In this document: one piece after another, positions 45,661 to 56,138 of the stretch
Layout: each line of letters starts with the position of its first letter
How positions within the stretch are numbered: position 1 is the stretch's first letter
NCBI RefSeq assembly: GCF_024054555.1
Contig: NZ_JAMXLY010000017.1
Coordinates: forward strand, 1-56,556
Origin: Segatella cerevisiae
GTDB lineage: Bacteria > Bacteroidota > Bacteroidia > Bacteroidales > Bacteroidaceae
Length of the DNA stretch: 56,556 bases
Direction: 5' to 3'
Program-made: the position numbers and the translations under genes
The notes under the pieces: model-generated
What the model saw: only the letters and a program-made list of their open reading frames with translations
Told to the model about the DNA's origin: nothing
Database searches by the model: none

Positions 45661-45833
45661 GCCTACCTCCTCTATTAAACAATATTGTAAAAATACTTTC
45701 TTACAAAAACTCTTCCTCCGAAAAAGCACCGGCAGCAAGAAAATCCTGCCAAGACATTCTCATTTCGGTCATATCTGTTTTCATGGTTTTCATAGGAAAC
45801 GCATATTACTATGTAGAATATTCCTTTCGATGA

Positions 45834-45865
45834 CAAATTTAAGAAAACATTCAGAATAAAGCAAC
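45834..45865 (-). promoter_or_regulatory. promoter in front of the decayed GH2 gene
   Basis: On the minus strand GTTG (45862-45865), a 20-nt spacer, TAAATTTG (45834-45841). Predicted leader about 169 nt. Confidence 0.65.
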
Positions 45866-46043
45866 ATTTTTAATAGTTTTTATCACATTTTCTTCAAAAC
45901 TGATACCAATTCATCTCAACTCAAGACTTCTAACACACATTTTTAACAAATCGTCTGTTTAGAAAGGATAAACGCTACAAAAAGACAGGATATCACACCG
46001 AATTCATTTCCAACCGTCAATGACCATTTATTATCATAAAAAA

Positions 46044-46064
46044 GACCGGGAATAAATCCCGGTC
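46044..46064 (-). terminator. terminator of the SusC/SusD operon
   Basis: GACCGGGA (46044-46051) pairs with TCCCGGTC (46057-46064), loop 5 nt. On the minus strand six Us follow (complement of 46038-46043). It lies 60 nt after the last SusD stop. Confidence 0.95.
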
Positions 46065-46124
46065 CAACTAAATCAACCATTAACTATTCCGGCAGACAGG
46101 TACAGTCCGCTCAGAATACCTCTA

Positions 46125-47879
46125 TTATTTCCATCCCGGATTCTGAGTCAGATTGCCATTTGATTTAAGGATGTCAACCTGAGGAATCGGGAAGAAGTAC
46201 ATTTTGTCATCCCATTCACGTACCTGATAATCAGGACGGTAAGAGAGAGATCCATCAGCGTTTTTCGTAATTTTGAGTTCCTTTATCTTCTTGAAATACT
46301 GATCAGCTTCTTTCCAGCGACGGACATCAAAGAAGCGCTGATCTTCAAAGCACATCTCCACGAATCGCTCGTTCTTATACTTTTCCCAAAACTCATCGTT
46401 TGTCATATTCGAGGGCAGAGCAGGCATATTCACTCCAGTTCGCTCACGGATCATATTAACAGCTTGAAGAGCCGTAAGTTTGCATCCTTGTGGAACAGTT
46501 GTATAGGAACCAGTTGCGCGGAAAGCAGCCTCAGCGTAATCCAAATAGATCTCACCAAGTCGGAATGTCATCCAGGAATGACGCGATGTCTTTTTGGTAC
46601 CCGTTGAAGACAAGTCCAAGCTTCCGTCAAGGAGTTTTTTCAAATAATATCCTGTAGGAGTTCCCCCGACTTTAGGCTCCCCACTGACACCACCATAGAA
46701 AGTTTCGAGTGCATTTCCATTCACGGTAGGCCATTTCTTTTCACCGTTTACAGCAAACACCATACCAAAACGAGGATCACGGTTATCAAACGGCTTTTCA
46801 GGATTAAAGGTCGGGTCCTGACTCTCAAAACCATTATCTGTCAGGATCACGTCATACCCGTTCTTGGTTTGGAATGCTTCTGCGAGTGTTTCACTCGGGC
46901 AATTGCCGCCTGCTCCGGCACTACCTATACCTACCGGAAAATTCCGAGATTCGGGTTTATTGTAATCATCCACACGACGGGCATAGATCATCTCAGGGTT
47001 GTTACTGTTTCCAGGCATAAAGTTACTTGGTCCCCAATTACTCGTATAATTTCCCAAATGAATATTTTGCAAAGCTGCAGAATCAAGCACTGCCTGGCAA
47101 GTCTGGGCAGCCAAAAGATACTTGTCGTTATGAGAACCATCCGCATTAAACAGGGGACTGGCAGCATACAATGCCGCACGTGCCTTAAGAGACATAGCGA
47201 CTAACTTATTGAAACGACCAGTCTCGGCGGGACTCATTGTATTGGAACCTAAATTCGTATAGTCTATAGGAAGGTGATCCTGAACAGCATTGCAAGTGGC
47301 AATGACTGAATCCAAGACGTCCTCTGCCGGCATACGTTTTAAGGTATTCCGCTCCTCCGGTGTCAGATTAGCCGTGTAATAAGGTATGTCACCATATTGA
47401 CGGACCAAAAGGAAATAGAAATAAGCACGAAGCAGTTTGACCTCATACGGAAAACGCTCGTACTGAGCCAAATTACGATAGTAATTATCCGTATTTAATT
47501 GGTCCTCAAAATCCAGGTCTTTGAAGTTGTACAGGAAATCATTACAGTCTGCTATGGCATAATAACTTGCGCTCCACTGTGAAGACAACGGATTCGATGC
47601 ACTCCAGGATCCATTGAAGAAAGTGTTGACAGTTGCACTGGTATTGCAATATACAGACTCATCCGATGCTGAAGAAAGCATTCCACCACCGTAACTGTCC
47701 CCATAATCATAATCCAATTGACTATAGATATTCGAAACCAATCCATCTACCCGATCATAGATTCGGGAGATATAGTCTTTATTCACATTGTCATACTCAT
47801 GATAGTTGAGTTGGTCGCTACAGGAAGCCAGCCCAAGGAGTATGCAAGTGATACCTAATATGTTTTTATTGATTTTCAT
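46125..47879 (-). CDS. SusD-type surface glycan-binding lipoprotein (pair B)
   Basis: A 584-residue outer-membrane lipoprotein. The signal peptide ends in LLGLASC, with lipidated Cys20, followed by SDQ and not by the usual acidic export signal. TPR-like helices contain YEVKLLRAYFYFLLVRQYGDIPYYT (about 150-174), which is typical of SusD/RagB. The C-terminus has WMTFRLGEIYLDYAEAAFRA, YKNERFVEMCFEDQRFFDVRRW and the ending FFPIPQVDILKSNGNLTQNPGW, all hallmark SusD sequence. SusD proteins bind the glycan as a lid on the SusC pore. It follows its SusC partner by 26 nt and precedes the terminator at 46044. Confidence 0.95.
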   Translation of the reverse strand: MKINKNILGITCILLGLASCSDQLNYHEYDNVNKDYISRIYDRVDGLVSNIYSQLDYDYGDSYGGGMLSSASDESVYCNTSATVNTFFNGSWSASNPLSSQWSASYYAIADCNDFLYNFKDLDFEDQLNTDNYYRNLAQYERFPYEVKLLRAYFYFLLVRQYGDIPYYTANLTPEERNTLKRMPAEDVLDSVIATCNAVQDHLPIDYTNLGSNTMSPAETGRFNKLVAMSLKARAALYAASPLFNADGSHNDKYLLAAQTCQAVLDSAALQNIHLGNYTSNWGPSNFMPGNSNNPEMIYARRVDDYNKPESRNFPVGIGSAGAGGNCPSETLAEAFQTKNGYDVILTDNGFESQDPTFNPEKPFDNRDPRFGMVFAVNGEKKWPTVNGNALETFYGGVSGEPKVGGTPTGYYLKKLLDGSLDLSSTGTKKTSRHSWMTFRLGEIYLDYAEAAFRATGSYTTVPQGCKLTALQAVNMIRERTGVNMPALPSNMTNDEFWEKYKNERFVEMCFEDQRFFDVRRWKEADQYFKKIKELKITKNADGSLSYRPDYQVREWDDKMYFFPIPQVDILKSNGNLTQNPGWK

Positions 47880-47905
47880 TGTGTCTTATATTATATCATC
47901 CAACA

Positions 47906-50902
47906 TTAGAAATTGAAACTGATCCCGGCCACTACACTTCTGGTCAACGGGCGCAATGTACTATATGTTTCAGGATCAGCTATCTTGATATGATCAAAAC
48001 AGAGGAGGTCAATGCCACGCACATAAAACTTAGCTTTACTGACAACCTTCAGGTGATGAAGTAAAGATGTGGGGAAATTGTAATAAGCCTCAACATAGCG
48101 GAGTTTCAGAAAAGACCGATCCAAAAGCCAGAAACTACTGTTCCTGTAGTTGTTGGAACTGCTCTGGTAAGCTAAACGCGGATATTTGGCATTCTGGTTA
48201 TCAGGTGTCCAACGATGATCGTAATATTCTTTTGAAATGCTGTTACTGGCAGCCAAGGGACGGACGAGCGTAGTGCTCATCATTGCCGAATAATGCCCGG
48301 CTCCCTGAAAGAGGCCGTCTATTCCGACATTTTTATACTCCGCACCAAGTTTAAAAGAATAGTAAATCTCCGGGCTAGTTGTATTATAACCTATGGCTTC
48401 GACATCATTGCCGTCGATGACACCGTCTCCATTGACATCCTTATATTTGATGTCACCCGGGTAAACAGCACCGAAATTCTGTTTCGGACTGGCATCAATA
48501 TCTGCCTGATCTTTAAAAAGGCCGATGGCTTGAAGCCCTTCCAATTGCCCATAGGGTTTGCCCGTCATAACCAGATTCTGGTAAGCACGGGGCTCTTCCA
48601 ACATATTCTTAACAGTATTCTTGTTATAAGTAAAATTACCCCCGAGATTGAATGTCCAACCATCAGACAACACTTTAATCCAGTTGACACCAAACTCAAT
48701 GCCATGACTGTTAATTTGGCCTGCTGCTTCATAAGGTGCATCTTCGCCTAAAACAGTCGTATATTCCCCCGAAGCTTCGAACCAAATATTGTTACGATGC
48801 TGGAGGTAATAATCAAAGGTCAAGTCAAGCCCATCAAAGATAGTAGCATCAAAACCGACATTAAACTTATAAGCCCGTTCATGCTTTTTAGCCTCACTAG
48901 CTAGACGTGCCATCTCGTAACGCGAATTGCCATAGCCGAAATCTGTGCCAAAACGATAGCCATTTCCCGATCCTTGATAGAGTTGTTCCCAATAATCATC
49001 CGCAGGGATGGCATCTACATTCTGGACTCCCCAAGATGCACGAAGTTTCAGGAAATCAAGCCAATCCAAACTCTTTGCCCAAGGTTCATCGGAGATCAGC
49101 CAAGCTGCTGAGAAAGCAGGTGAAAGGGTCCACTTATGCCCCGGAGCCAGTACATTACTCCCCTCATAAATCCATGAAGTATCAAAGAAATAACGGTTTT
49201 TGAACCCATAATGCGTATAAAAGGAACCTCCCAAACGATAATTTGTTGTGTTCAGTCCCTCAGAGTTTTTGTATTCATATTCCCAACGGGCTTGGGCATA
49301 GATAGAATGTAAACCGAAAGTACGGTTATAAGCCAACTGAAGATAATAGTTAAACAATCTGTTATAACTGCTTAGGCTCGAACCTTCATTCATAGCTGTA
49401 GAATTTACCGTATACAAATAATCCGAAGTAGAAGCGACCGAGCCGTCAGCCTCCCATCCTGTAACGCTTTGCATTCCATAGTTATACAGGCGGGAGTGAT
49501 CCTCTGTAACCAATGACGTGTTATCATAAGCCAATCGAAAAGACCCTACGAGCCCTTTCAACCAAGAATCAAAATTTTGAGTCAATACCATATCTGCATC
49601 AAAAGTGCGCCGATGATTCTTACTGTAAGCAGCACCTACAGCTTGAGCGACAGGATTCAGAGTTCCGGCAAACTGAGAATTTCCACCCCAAGTGCCGTCT
49701 GCTGTCTTAATCGGGAATACACCAGAAGGAACATTATAAATATCCGACCAAAGATCAGCGTCATTTCCCGGGTAGTTAGACTCTGCCAATGTCCCCAACA
49801 AATGAATAGCCAGTTTGGTTTTCGGACTTAAGTCAATATCCCAGTTAGAACGGATATTTGCCTTCTGATACTTTTCCTGAGTAGAATAACCGTCATTTTC
49901 ATTCGGGTGTTTCGTAAACCCATTACTGTTGACCAGATTAAAATACGTATAATATCGGAACTTTGTCCCTCCTCCCCGGAAACTGAGATCGAAATAGTCC
50001 GTCGAACAGACATCTCGGAAAACCTCATCCATCCAGTTGACATTCGGAAAATTGTACGGCAGGGTACCATTCTTATAAGCGTTCAGGGAATTTTCATCAA
50101 ACACCGGTGTAGCTCCTTCATTGGCACGAGCTTCATTCACGGCACTGGCATAAGTGTAACCGTCTACGAAAGACGGCCGCCGTTCCATCCAATTGAACGA
50201 ATGCTCATAGGAAGCATGGATATCTCGTTTATTATACAGTCCATGTTTTGTCGTGATGACAAGGACACCATTAGCGCCTTTATAACCATAGAGGGCAGCT
50301 GCTGCGGCATCTTTCAGTACCGTCACATTCTCCACTTCCTCCGGAGTAATATCAGTAATCTCACGCTCGATACCATCCACGATAATCAGAGGATGGCTGC
50401 TCGTACTTTGTATTCCCCGGATATAATTGGAAGTAGAAGTTCCGGCATAGCGTGCAGACGTTTGCAATGTCTGCAACCCCAAAACTTGCCCGAAGAGGTC
50501 CTGTCCTATATCCTTTGTAGATCTTTTGTTGATGTCGGCCCCCCATGCACTGGCAATGCTACCGGTCGATTCACGTTCTGTCAGAATATTCCCTGAACCA
50601 ATGTCTACCGGTTTGGAGGAATAATCAAATTTTACGACAACAGATTTTTTACCCGTCACCTTCACCAATTTCTCACTTTGGTCAGGAGATTGGACCTTCA
50701 ATATCCGACCACTGGAAATGGTAAAAGTACCATCCTCTGCTGTAGAAGCAGTTCTTTCAGGATCATTGACATCTATAACAATGGCTCCTGATACAGGTTT
50801 GTTCCATCGATCAAGTACCACTCCATTGACAGTCTCATTCTGAGCCATTATCGGCAGAGAAAGGGCAACGAATAATGGAACCAATATATTTTTCTTATTC
50901 AT
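47906..50902 (-). CDS. SusC-type TonB-dependent outer-membrane transporter (pair B)
   Basis: A 998-residue outer-membrane protein that imports oligosaccharides, powered by TonB. Signal peptide (MNKKNILVPLFVALSLPIMA), then a carboxypeptidase-D-like domain (ETVNGVVLDRWNKPVSGAIV) which is somewhat degenerate. Next is the plug with LFGQVLGLQTLQTSA, HPLIIVDGIEREITDITPEE and VTVLKDAAAAALYGYKGANG, the family signature, then the beta-barrel ending ATTRSVVAGISFNF-like (LRPLTRSVVAGISFNF). The typical TonB box was not obvious between the first two domains. It follows the first SusD gene by 51 nt. The ATG at 50902 is used; a TTG three codons earlier is less likely. Confidence 0.95.
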   Translation of the reverse strand: MNKKNILVPLFVALSLPIMAQNETVNGVVLDRWNKPVSGAIVIDVNDPERTASTAEDGTFTISSGRILKVQSPDQSEKLVKVTGKKSVVVKFDYSSKPVDIGSGNILTERESTGSIASAWGADINKRSTKDIGQDLFGQVLGLQTLQTSARYAGTSTSNYIRGIQSTSSHPLIIVDGIEREITDITPEEVENVTVLKDAAAAALYGYKGANGVLVITTKHGLYNKRDIHASYEHSFNWMERRPSFVDGYTYASAVNEARANEGATPVFDENSLNAYKNGTLPYNFPNVNWMDEVFRDVCSTDYFDLSFRGGGTKFRYYTYFNLVNSNGFTKHPNENDGYSTQEKYQKANIRSNWDIDLSPKTKLAIHLLGTLAESNYPGNDADLWSDIYNVPSGVFPIKTADGTWGGNSQFAGTLNPVAQAVGAAYSKNHRRTFDADMVLTQNFDSWLKGLVGSFRLAYDNTSLVTEDHSRLYNYGMQSVTGWEADGSVASTSDYLYTVNSTAMNEGSSLSSYNRLFNYYLQLAYNRTFGLHSIYAQARWEYEYKNSEGLNTTNYRLGGSFYTHYGFKNRYFFDTSWIYEGSNVLAPGHKWTLSPAFSAAWLISDEPWAKSLDWLDFLKLRASWGVQNVDAIPADDYWEQLYQGSGNGYRFGTDFGYGNSRYEMARLASEAKKHERAYKFNVGFDATIFDGLDLTFDYYLQHRNNIWFEASGEYTTVLGEDAPYEAAGQINSHGIEFGVNWIKVLSDGWTFNLGGNFTYNKNTVKNMLEEPRAYQNLVMTGKPYGQLEGLQAIGLFKDQADIDASPKQNFGAVYPGDIKYKDVNGDGVIDGNDVEAIGYNTTSPEIYYSFKLGAEYKNVGIDGLFQGAGHYSAMMSTTLVRPLAASNSISKEYYDHRWTPDNQNAKYPRLAYQSSSNNYRNSSFWLLDRSFLKLRYVEAYYNFPTSLLHHLKVVSKAKFYVRGIDLLCFDHIKIADPETYSTLRPLTRSVVAGISFNF

Positions 50903-50953
50903 TATCTTCAAACTTAACGATTAATGTTCATACTTGAATTCATATGAAAAGGA

Positions 50954-52960
50954 TTACCATCCAGGATTCTGAACCAATCCATATCCTTTGTTGACTTCCG
51001 TCAAAGGCCAAGGCTGCAAATACCATTTCGGATCAAATCCATCAGTCCACCAAATGCGAGTACGCTTGACCACCTTTGTCTCATATTTGAACTTCACAGG
51101 ATAATTGATATGATGTTTTTGATTATAACCAAACCAACGCGTCTCTTCCTTGTCTCCATAAGGCGTCCCATCATCATGAAGCGGATAAGTCAGCAATTTG
51201 TGTACAGGTTTTTCAAAAATGTCTGACCTCTTATATCTAATCAGATCAAAATATCGGGTGTCCTCCAAGCCAAGTTCACATACCCGTTCCTGAAGAAGAC
51301 AATTTAAGAGCGCTTCTTTGTCAGTTGAGAGGTGTTTGTCCGGATAAGCTGCTTCCAGCCCTTTCAAACCTACACGAGCACGGATCTTGTCTATCAATGC
51401 TATAGCACCTTGGAGATCACCTTTCTGAAGTTTAGCCTCAGCATAGGTCAGATAAATGTCACTTAAGCGCAAATAGCACCATTGGATCTGATAAGGAGAT
51501 CGGATACCATCTGTATTACAATAATATTTCTGATTCCCCAAACCTGTACCAAACTGGCTCGTTGCCTCGTTGATGGAAGCATTGGCGAAGGCAGCCTCAC
51601 TATATCCACCTTTAACGCCGGAAGCGCCACCACCAATCCACATCTCTCGCATACGGCCACTCAAATTACCGGTAGCCTCATCCATGCTCGTAGCTTCCCC
51701 ATTGACCAGCATGGTCTCATACAAACGAGGATCACGCGTGTAGTGCACATGAGTGGCATCTCCACCTCCGGTCGTAAACATCGTGTCTTTCTGTGCATCG
51801 GACATCTGATCCCAATTGAATGGTCTGCCGTCAGCCCATCCGAACATTGTCATATAATCAAAGGTGGGATTAGTGCTGCATCGACCAATAGTCTGCCATG
51901 AATGCCAAGTATAAGTACTCGATTTGTAAGCATCCATATTATTTACACGTGTAAAATGCAGAATTTCATGGCTCTTGGCATTGAAATAAGCCTTTCTAAA
52001 GGCATTGCAATAGTCCTGAGGGCGATGGCCTTCTGCTTGTTCCAAGGCATATCCTCCACGGGCATCCAACTCTTTAAAGAAATCCCTACAAGCATCGTAG
52101 AGAGAATCCCATAATTCAGGTTTATAACCTCCGTACCAGACCAAATGCTGTTTCTCTGCATCAGTAGTTCCACCATAGTACCCATTGCTGGAATTGAAAA
52201 GAGGTGAAGCAGCAAACTGCCAAATTTTACATTTCAAAGCCATTGCACCTGCCTTTGTCCAGTGTCCCGCATCTGATTCCGGATTAGCTACAGTCCAAGG
52301 CAGATAAGGAATCGCCTGATTCAAAAGACCTACCATATAGTTGACCGTCTCTTCTACTGTACCCCGGGGGAGATGATAGGAGTTATCCGTACCACTGAAA
52401 GTTCCTTTAATAATAGGCATTCCGCCATAAAACTTGAAAGCGTCAAAATACTTGGCAGCAATCAAGCATTTTGCTTCAGCCTTATATTCGGCTTTTGTCG
52501 TCTCATCCATATCAGGAACCTTGTCTATATTTTCCAAAAGCAGCCAACAAGAATGGATCGCTTCAAATGTATTATTCGTACGGTAATCAAACAGCATACT
52601 GTTTCCCCCATCATTGGAATTCAATGTCCCCGTATAATATTTGACACTAACTCCCTCATTGGAGAAATTGCTGAGATAACAGTCAGTCATATCATCAAAT
52701 TTAGAACAATAGTTATCATAAGTATAGGGGAAAGATGTTACATGCCTATAGGGCAATCCGTAATATTGCAGGGAATAGATTCCTGCCAAAAACTGTTTGG
52801 TATATTCTGCGTTGTTGAAAACGGTATCAGCTGTGACATCACCACTTGGGGCCTTTTCCAGGAAATCACTCCCGAATTTAATGGCATCAGTGCAAGACAC
52901 TGCAGCCAGAAAAAGACATCCGGACATTACAGTAAATATACCTTTTATTATTAATTTCAT
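50954..52960 (-). CDS. SusD-type surface glycan-binding lipoprotein (pair A)
   Basis: A 668-residue outer-membrane lipoprotein. Lipobox LAAVSC with Cys23. It is longer than average for SusD. Family features are KAEYKAEAKCLIAAKYFDAFKFYGGMPII (about 155-185), CYLRLSDIYLTYAEAKLQKGD (about 490-510), LLQERVCELGLEDTRYFDLIRYKR (about 555-578), and the ending LTEVNKGYGLVQNPGW. The insertions in the middle (for example VHYTRDPRLYETML and GGGASGVKGGYSEAAF) would form the glycan-binding face. It pairs with the SusC at 52980-56138, whose stop lies 19 nt upstream, and is followed by the second SusC. Confidence 0.95.
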   Translation of the reverse strand: MKLIIKGIFTVMSGCLFLAAVSCTDAIKFGSDFLEKAPSGDVTADTVFNNAEYTKQFLAGIYSLQYYGLPYRHVTSFPYTYDNYCSKFDDMTDCYLSNFSNEGVSVKYYTGTLNSNDGGNSMLFDYRTNNTFEAIHSCWLLLENIDKVPDMDETTKAEYKAEAKCLIAAKYFDAFKFYGGMPIIKGTFSGTDNSYHLPRGTVEETVNYMVGLLNQAIPYLPWTVANPESDAGHWTKAGAMALKCKIWQFAASPLFNSSNGYYGGTTDAEKQHLVWYGGYKPELWDSLYDACRDFFKELDARGGYALEQAEGHRPQDYCNAFRKAYFNAKSHEILHFTRVNNMDAYKSSTYTWHSWQTIGRCSTNPTFDYMTMFGWADGRPFNWDQMSDAQKDTMFTTGGGDATHVHYTRDPRLYETMLVNGEATSMDEATGNLSGRMREMWIGGGASGVKGGYSEAAFANASINEATSQFGTGLGNQKYYCNTDGIRSPYQIQWCYLRLSDIYLTYAEAKLQKGDLQGAIALIDKIRARVGLKGLEAAYPDKHLSTDKEALLNCLLQERVCELGLEDTRYFDLIRYKRSDIFEKPVHKLLTYPLHDDGTPYGDKEETRWFGYNQKHHINYPVKFKYETKVVKRTRIWWTDGFDPKWYLQPWPLTEVNKGYGLVQNPGW

Positions 52961-52979
52961 AGGACGTTTGTATTTAGGA

Positions 52980-55900
52980 TTAGAAATTAATTTGAAGACC
53001 CAAAGAATAGGTTTTCGTCAATGGATATTTCGGAGCATCTGTTATCTGAGACTCCGGATCCCCCCACTTGAAACTCGTAAAAGTGAGCATGTTATATCCA
53101 CTCAAGGACAAGACACACTTCTGAATCTTCAGTTTCTGCAAGAACGGAAAATGAAGATTATAAGAGACTATAAAAGATTTCAAACGCAAATAGCTTGCAT
53201 TAACCTCATAAAGAGTAGAATTGATATAATTCTGAGAAGCAGCACGATCCCCTGTAGGACGAGGATAGAACGCATCTGTGTGGTCTTCCGTCCATGTATT
53301 ATCGTACATATACTGAAGTAACCCACCTGTATCGTTATCCGCATTGCTATGGAACGGACGCATAAAAGTTCCTCCCATCATTCTTGAAACGCCGAATGCA
53401 CCTGTCCAACGTGTAGAAATACTCAGATCTTTCCAAGTAAAGCCCAAATTTAAACCTAAAATATAATGAGGATCATCCGTGTTCTTGCTCAATTCACGAC
53501 TGGCATCATCCGCATCGATCTTTCCATCGTGATTCAAGTCCACATAGACTGCATCACCAGGTCGGAGGTCTGAAATGAACTGTGTAGGGAATGGTTCTCC
53601 GAACTCCTTCTTATAATCATCTTCACAACCCTGATAATAGAAATGCCAGAATTTATACAGAGACCGGGCTCCGATACGATGACCTTTTGCCATTTGGTAA
53701 GGATAGTCTTGAGGTGCCTCTTTCTCTTCCAAAATCTTATTCTCATTATTTGAGAAATTAAGTCCTACATTATAACTGATATCTTTACCTATCCGGTCAT
53801 TCCATGAAAGGGAGAGTTCCCATCCCCAACTTTTCACCTTACCCAAATTAGCAGCAGGGAGAGTGAAACCAATCAGATTTGGAGCCGTTTGGTCATAAAG
53901 CAGAATATGGTCACGATGCTCTACATAGTAATCAAAGCTGGTCCCTAATCTGTCCTTAAAGAAGCGCAGATCAATACCATAATTCTGTTTGCGTGCCTTT
54001 TCCCAAGTGACATCAGGATTATTTCGGGCAGCCTCATAGGCAGCATTCTGTATGGCCCCGCTAATACCGAAATCATAAGCAAATCCATTTCGATTCAATA
54101 AGGCACTGTTATTGATATAATACGGATCAGGTAAGTACATAAAGCGCTTTCCGCCTATCTTATCATTTCCTACTACACCATAAGTGATTCGGAGTTTACC
54201 GAAAGAAACGATTTTGGTCATCGGTTTCAACCAAGGTTCATCTGTGAATACCCATCCGAAACTGATGGCAGGGAATTTACCGAAACGCCTGTTTTTAGCA
54301 AAGTTCTCAGATCCATTATAGCCAAAATCAAATTCAGCCATATAACGGTTATTCCAATCGTATGCCAAACGTCCCACAAGACCTACATAACCCGTAGGAA
54401 TGGAAGAATAAGAACTTGGATAATAGGTTTTACTTTGATTGTAAAGGACTAAAGCCCCTATATGGTTCAAGCCAAAATTATGATCATAATTGATACTGGC
54501 ATCCATATACCAATTACGGCCTTTACCTGAACCAGTAGAATACTTCATTACGTCCAATGAGCCATTCATCTTATAAGCAATATTCTGTGTACCGTCAGCA
54601 TTGGTCGTGACGACTGGAGTATAGGTAGGCAGAGCTTGCGTACAAGTCTTATTGTAACTGAAATTACTGTTATAAGAGCCTTTCAACTGAAAGGTAAGTC
54701 CTTGAGTGATAAAATCAAGCTTTTGCTTTAAGATCATATCGACATCCAGAGTGTTCACACTCTGCTTATAATAGCCGGCGCCATAATAGTTGGCGCCTGT
54801 AGCACCTTGAAAAGGCAACCAACTGGAGGTTCCGTCAAAAACGACATACTTGCCGTCAATGATTCCAGGACTGGAGAATGGTGTCGCATAGTAGAGGTTT
54901 TTAAAGAATCCTGTAGGTCCTTGCGATCCCTGAGGATTCCGCTTATTACTTACGATACCACTCAGATTCATGGAGAGCATCGTAGAAGAAGTTACATCCA
55001 AGTCTAGATTAGCACGATAGTTAAAACGCTGATAACTGTAGTTATTATCATAAGGTTGAGTCAACTTATTAAACATACCATCTTGGGTAAAAGCTCCTAC
55101 AGAAATAAAATAACGGGCTGATTTCGTACCTCCGGAAATATTCATATTATGCTGCGTCTGCAGTGTTGACTTATCCAAAACTAAGTCAATCCAGTTTAAG
55201 TCCGGATAAAGGACAGGATTACTGTGTGTCTTGAAAGCTTCTATGACAGCATCTGAGAAAACGGGGACAAAAGTAGGATTAGTTTCAGTCGGCGTAAAAT
55301 CATATTGATCCCGTAGATTCCGGAATGTAGCATACTCATAGGAGTTTGCCAATTTCAAAGGCTTTGAAGGGGCTACAACACTCCAGTTAGTGGAAAAAGA
55401 TATCTTAGCCTTTCCTTCTTTACCTCTTTTGGTCGTTACCAAGATAACACCGTTAGCACCTCTCACACCATAGACAGCTGTAGCTGATGCATCTTTCAAA
55501 ACTGTTATGCTCTCGATTTCATTAGGATCAAGATCATTGAATGAACGCTCCACACCATCTACCTGCAACAAAGGAGCCTGGCCAGATGAATTGAATGTAC
55601 CTTTACCGCGAATATATATGGTGGCAGCATCTGATCCCGGTTCTCCACTTACTTGGACGGAACTAAGTCCTGTAACGGCACCAGCCAGCATATTGCTGAT
55701 AGAACCTGTAGGGGTTTCCGTCAAAGCTTCCCCGCTTACACTAGATACTGCGCCTGTAACGGTAACCTTTTTCTGTACACCATAACCGACCACTTGCACT
55801 TCTTGGATCTGATTGACATCAGAGGCCAAGACAATGTGCATTTTCCCGGTTTTTGCAATAAAGGTTTTAGGTTTAAAACCAACATACGAGACTTTTAGTT

Positions 55901-56138
55901 TCGCACCTGGTTTAGCTGAAATCCGGAAATTGCCATCCAAATCGGTTACAGCACTTGCTTTACCCCCGATAGAAACTGTGGCACCGATAACCGGATCGCC
56001 ATGATCATCGACCACCGTACCTGTAATCTGATTTTGCGCTTGCGCATATACCTTATCATTATTCACGAATAACATAAGGAAAGCAAAGCAAGCAATCAGA
56101 ACAGGAAAATAGAAATTGATTCTACTTCTTGAATTCAT
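52980..56138 (-). CDS. SusC-type TonB-dependent outer-membrane transporter (pair A)
   Basis: A 1052-residue outer-membrane oligosaccharide importer. Signal peptide region about 1-33 (VLIACFAFLMLFVNNDKVYAQ), carboxypeptidase-D-like domain (ITGTVVDDHGDPVIGATV), TonB box near VQVVGYGVQKKVTVTGAV, plug with GTFNSSGQAPLLQVDGVERS and VTVLKDASATAVYGVRGANG, then the barrel and the C-terminus TYSLGLQINF. It is the first gene of the four-gene SusC-SusD-SusC-SusD operon. No TAnnTTTG promoter is found in the 372 bp upstream, which suggests a regulator-dependent promoter. Its upstream region is bordered by an insertion-sequence gene. Confidence 0.96.
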   Translation of the reverse strand: MNSRSRINFYFPVLIACFAFLMLFVNNDKVYAQAQNQITGTVVDDHGDPVIGATVSIGGKASAVTDLDGNFRISAKPGAKLKVSYVGFKPKTFIAKTGKMHIVLASDVNQIQEVQVVGYGVQKKVTVTGAVSSVSGEALTETPTGSISNMLAGAVTGLSSVQVSGEPGSDAATIYIRGKGTFNSSGQAPLLQVDGVERSFNDLDPNEIESITVLKDASATAVYGVRGANGVILVTTKRGKEGKAKISFSTNWSVVAPSKPLKLANSYEYATFRNLRDQYDFTPTETNPTFVPVFSDAVIEAFKTHSNPVLYPDLNWIDLVLDKSTLQTQHNMNISGGTKSARYFISVGAFTQDGMFNKLTQPYDNNYSYQRFNYRANLDLDVTSSTMLSMNLSGIVSNKRNPQGSQGPTGFFKNLYYATPFSSPGIIDGKYVVFDGTSSWLPFQGATGANYYGAGYYKQSVNTLDVDMILKQKLDFITQGLTFQLKGSYNSNFSYNKTCTQALPTYTPVVTTNADGTQNIAYKMNGSLDVMKYSTGSGKGRNWYMDASINYDHNFGLNHIGALVLYNQSKTYYPSSYSSIPTGYVGLVGRLAYDWNNRYMAEFDFGYNGSENFAKNRRFGKFPAISFGWVFTDEPWLKPMTKIVSFGKLRITYGVVGNDKIGGKRFMYLPDPYYINNSALLNRNGFAYDFGISGAIQNAAYEAARNNPDVTWEKARKQNYGIDLRFFKDRLGTSFDYYVEHRDHILLYDQTAPNLIGFTLPAANLGKVKSWGWELSLSWNDRIGKDISYNVGLNFSNNENKILEEKEAPQDYPYQMAKGHRIGARSLYKFWHFYYQGCEDDYKKEFGEPFPTQFISDLRPGDAVYVDLNHDGKIDADDASRELSKNTDDPHYILGLNLGFTWKDLSISTRWTGAFGVSRMMGGTFMRPFHSNADNDTGGLLQYMYDNTWTEDHTDAFYPRPTGDRAASQNYINSTLYEVNASYLRLKSFIVSYNLHFPFLQKLKIQKCVLSLSGYNMLTFTSFKWGDPESQITDAPKYPLTKTYSLGLQINF

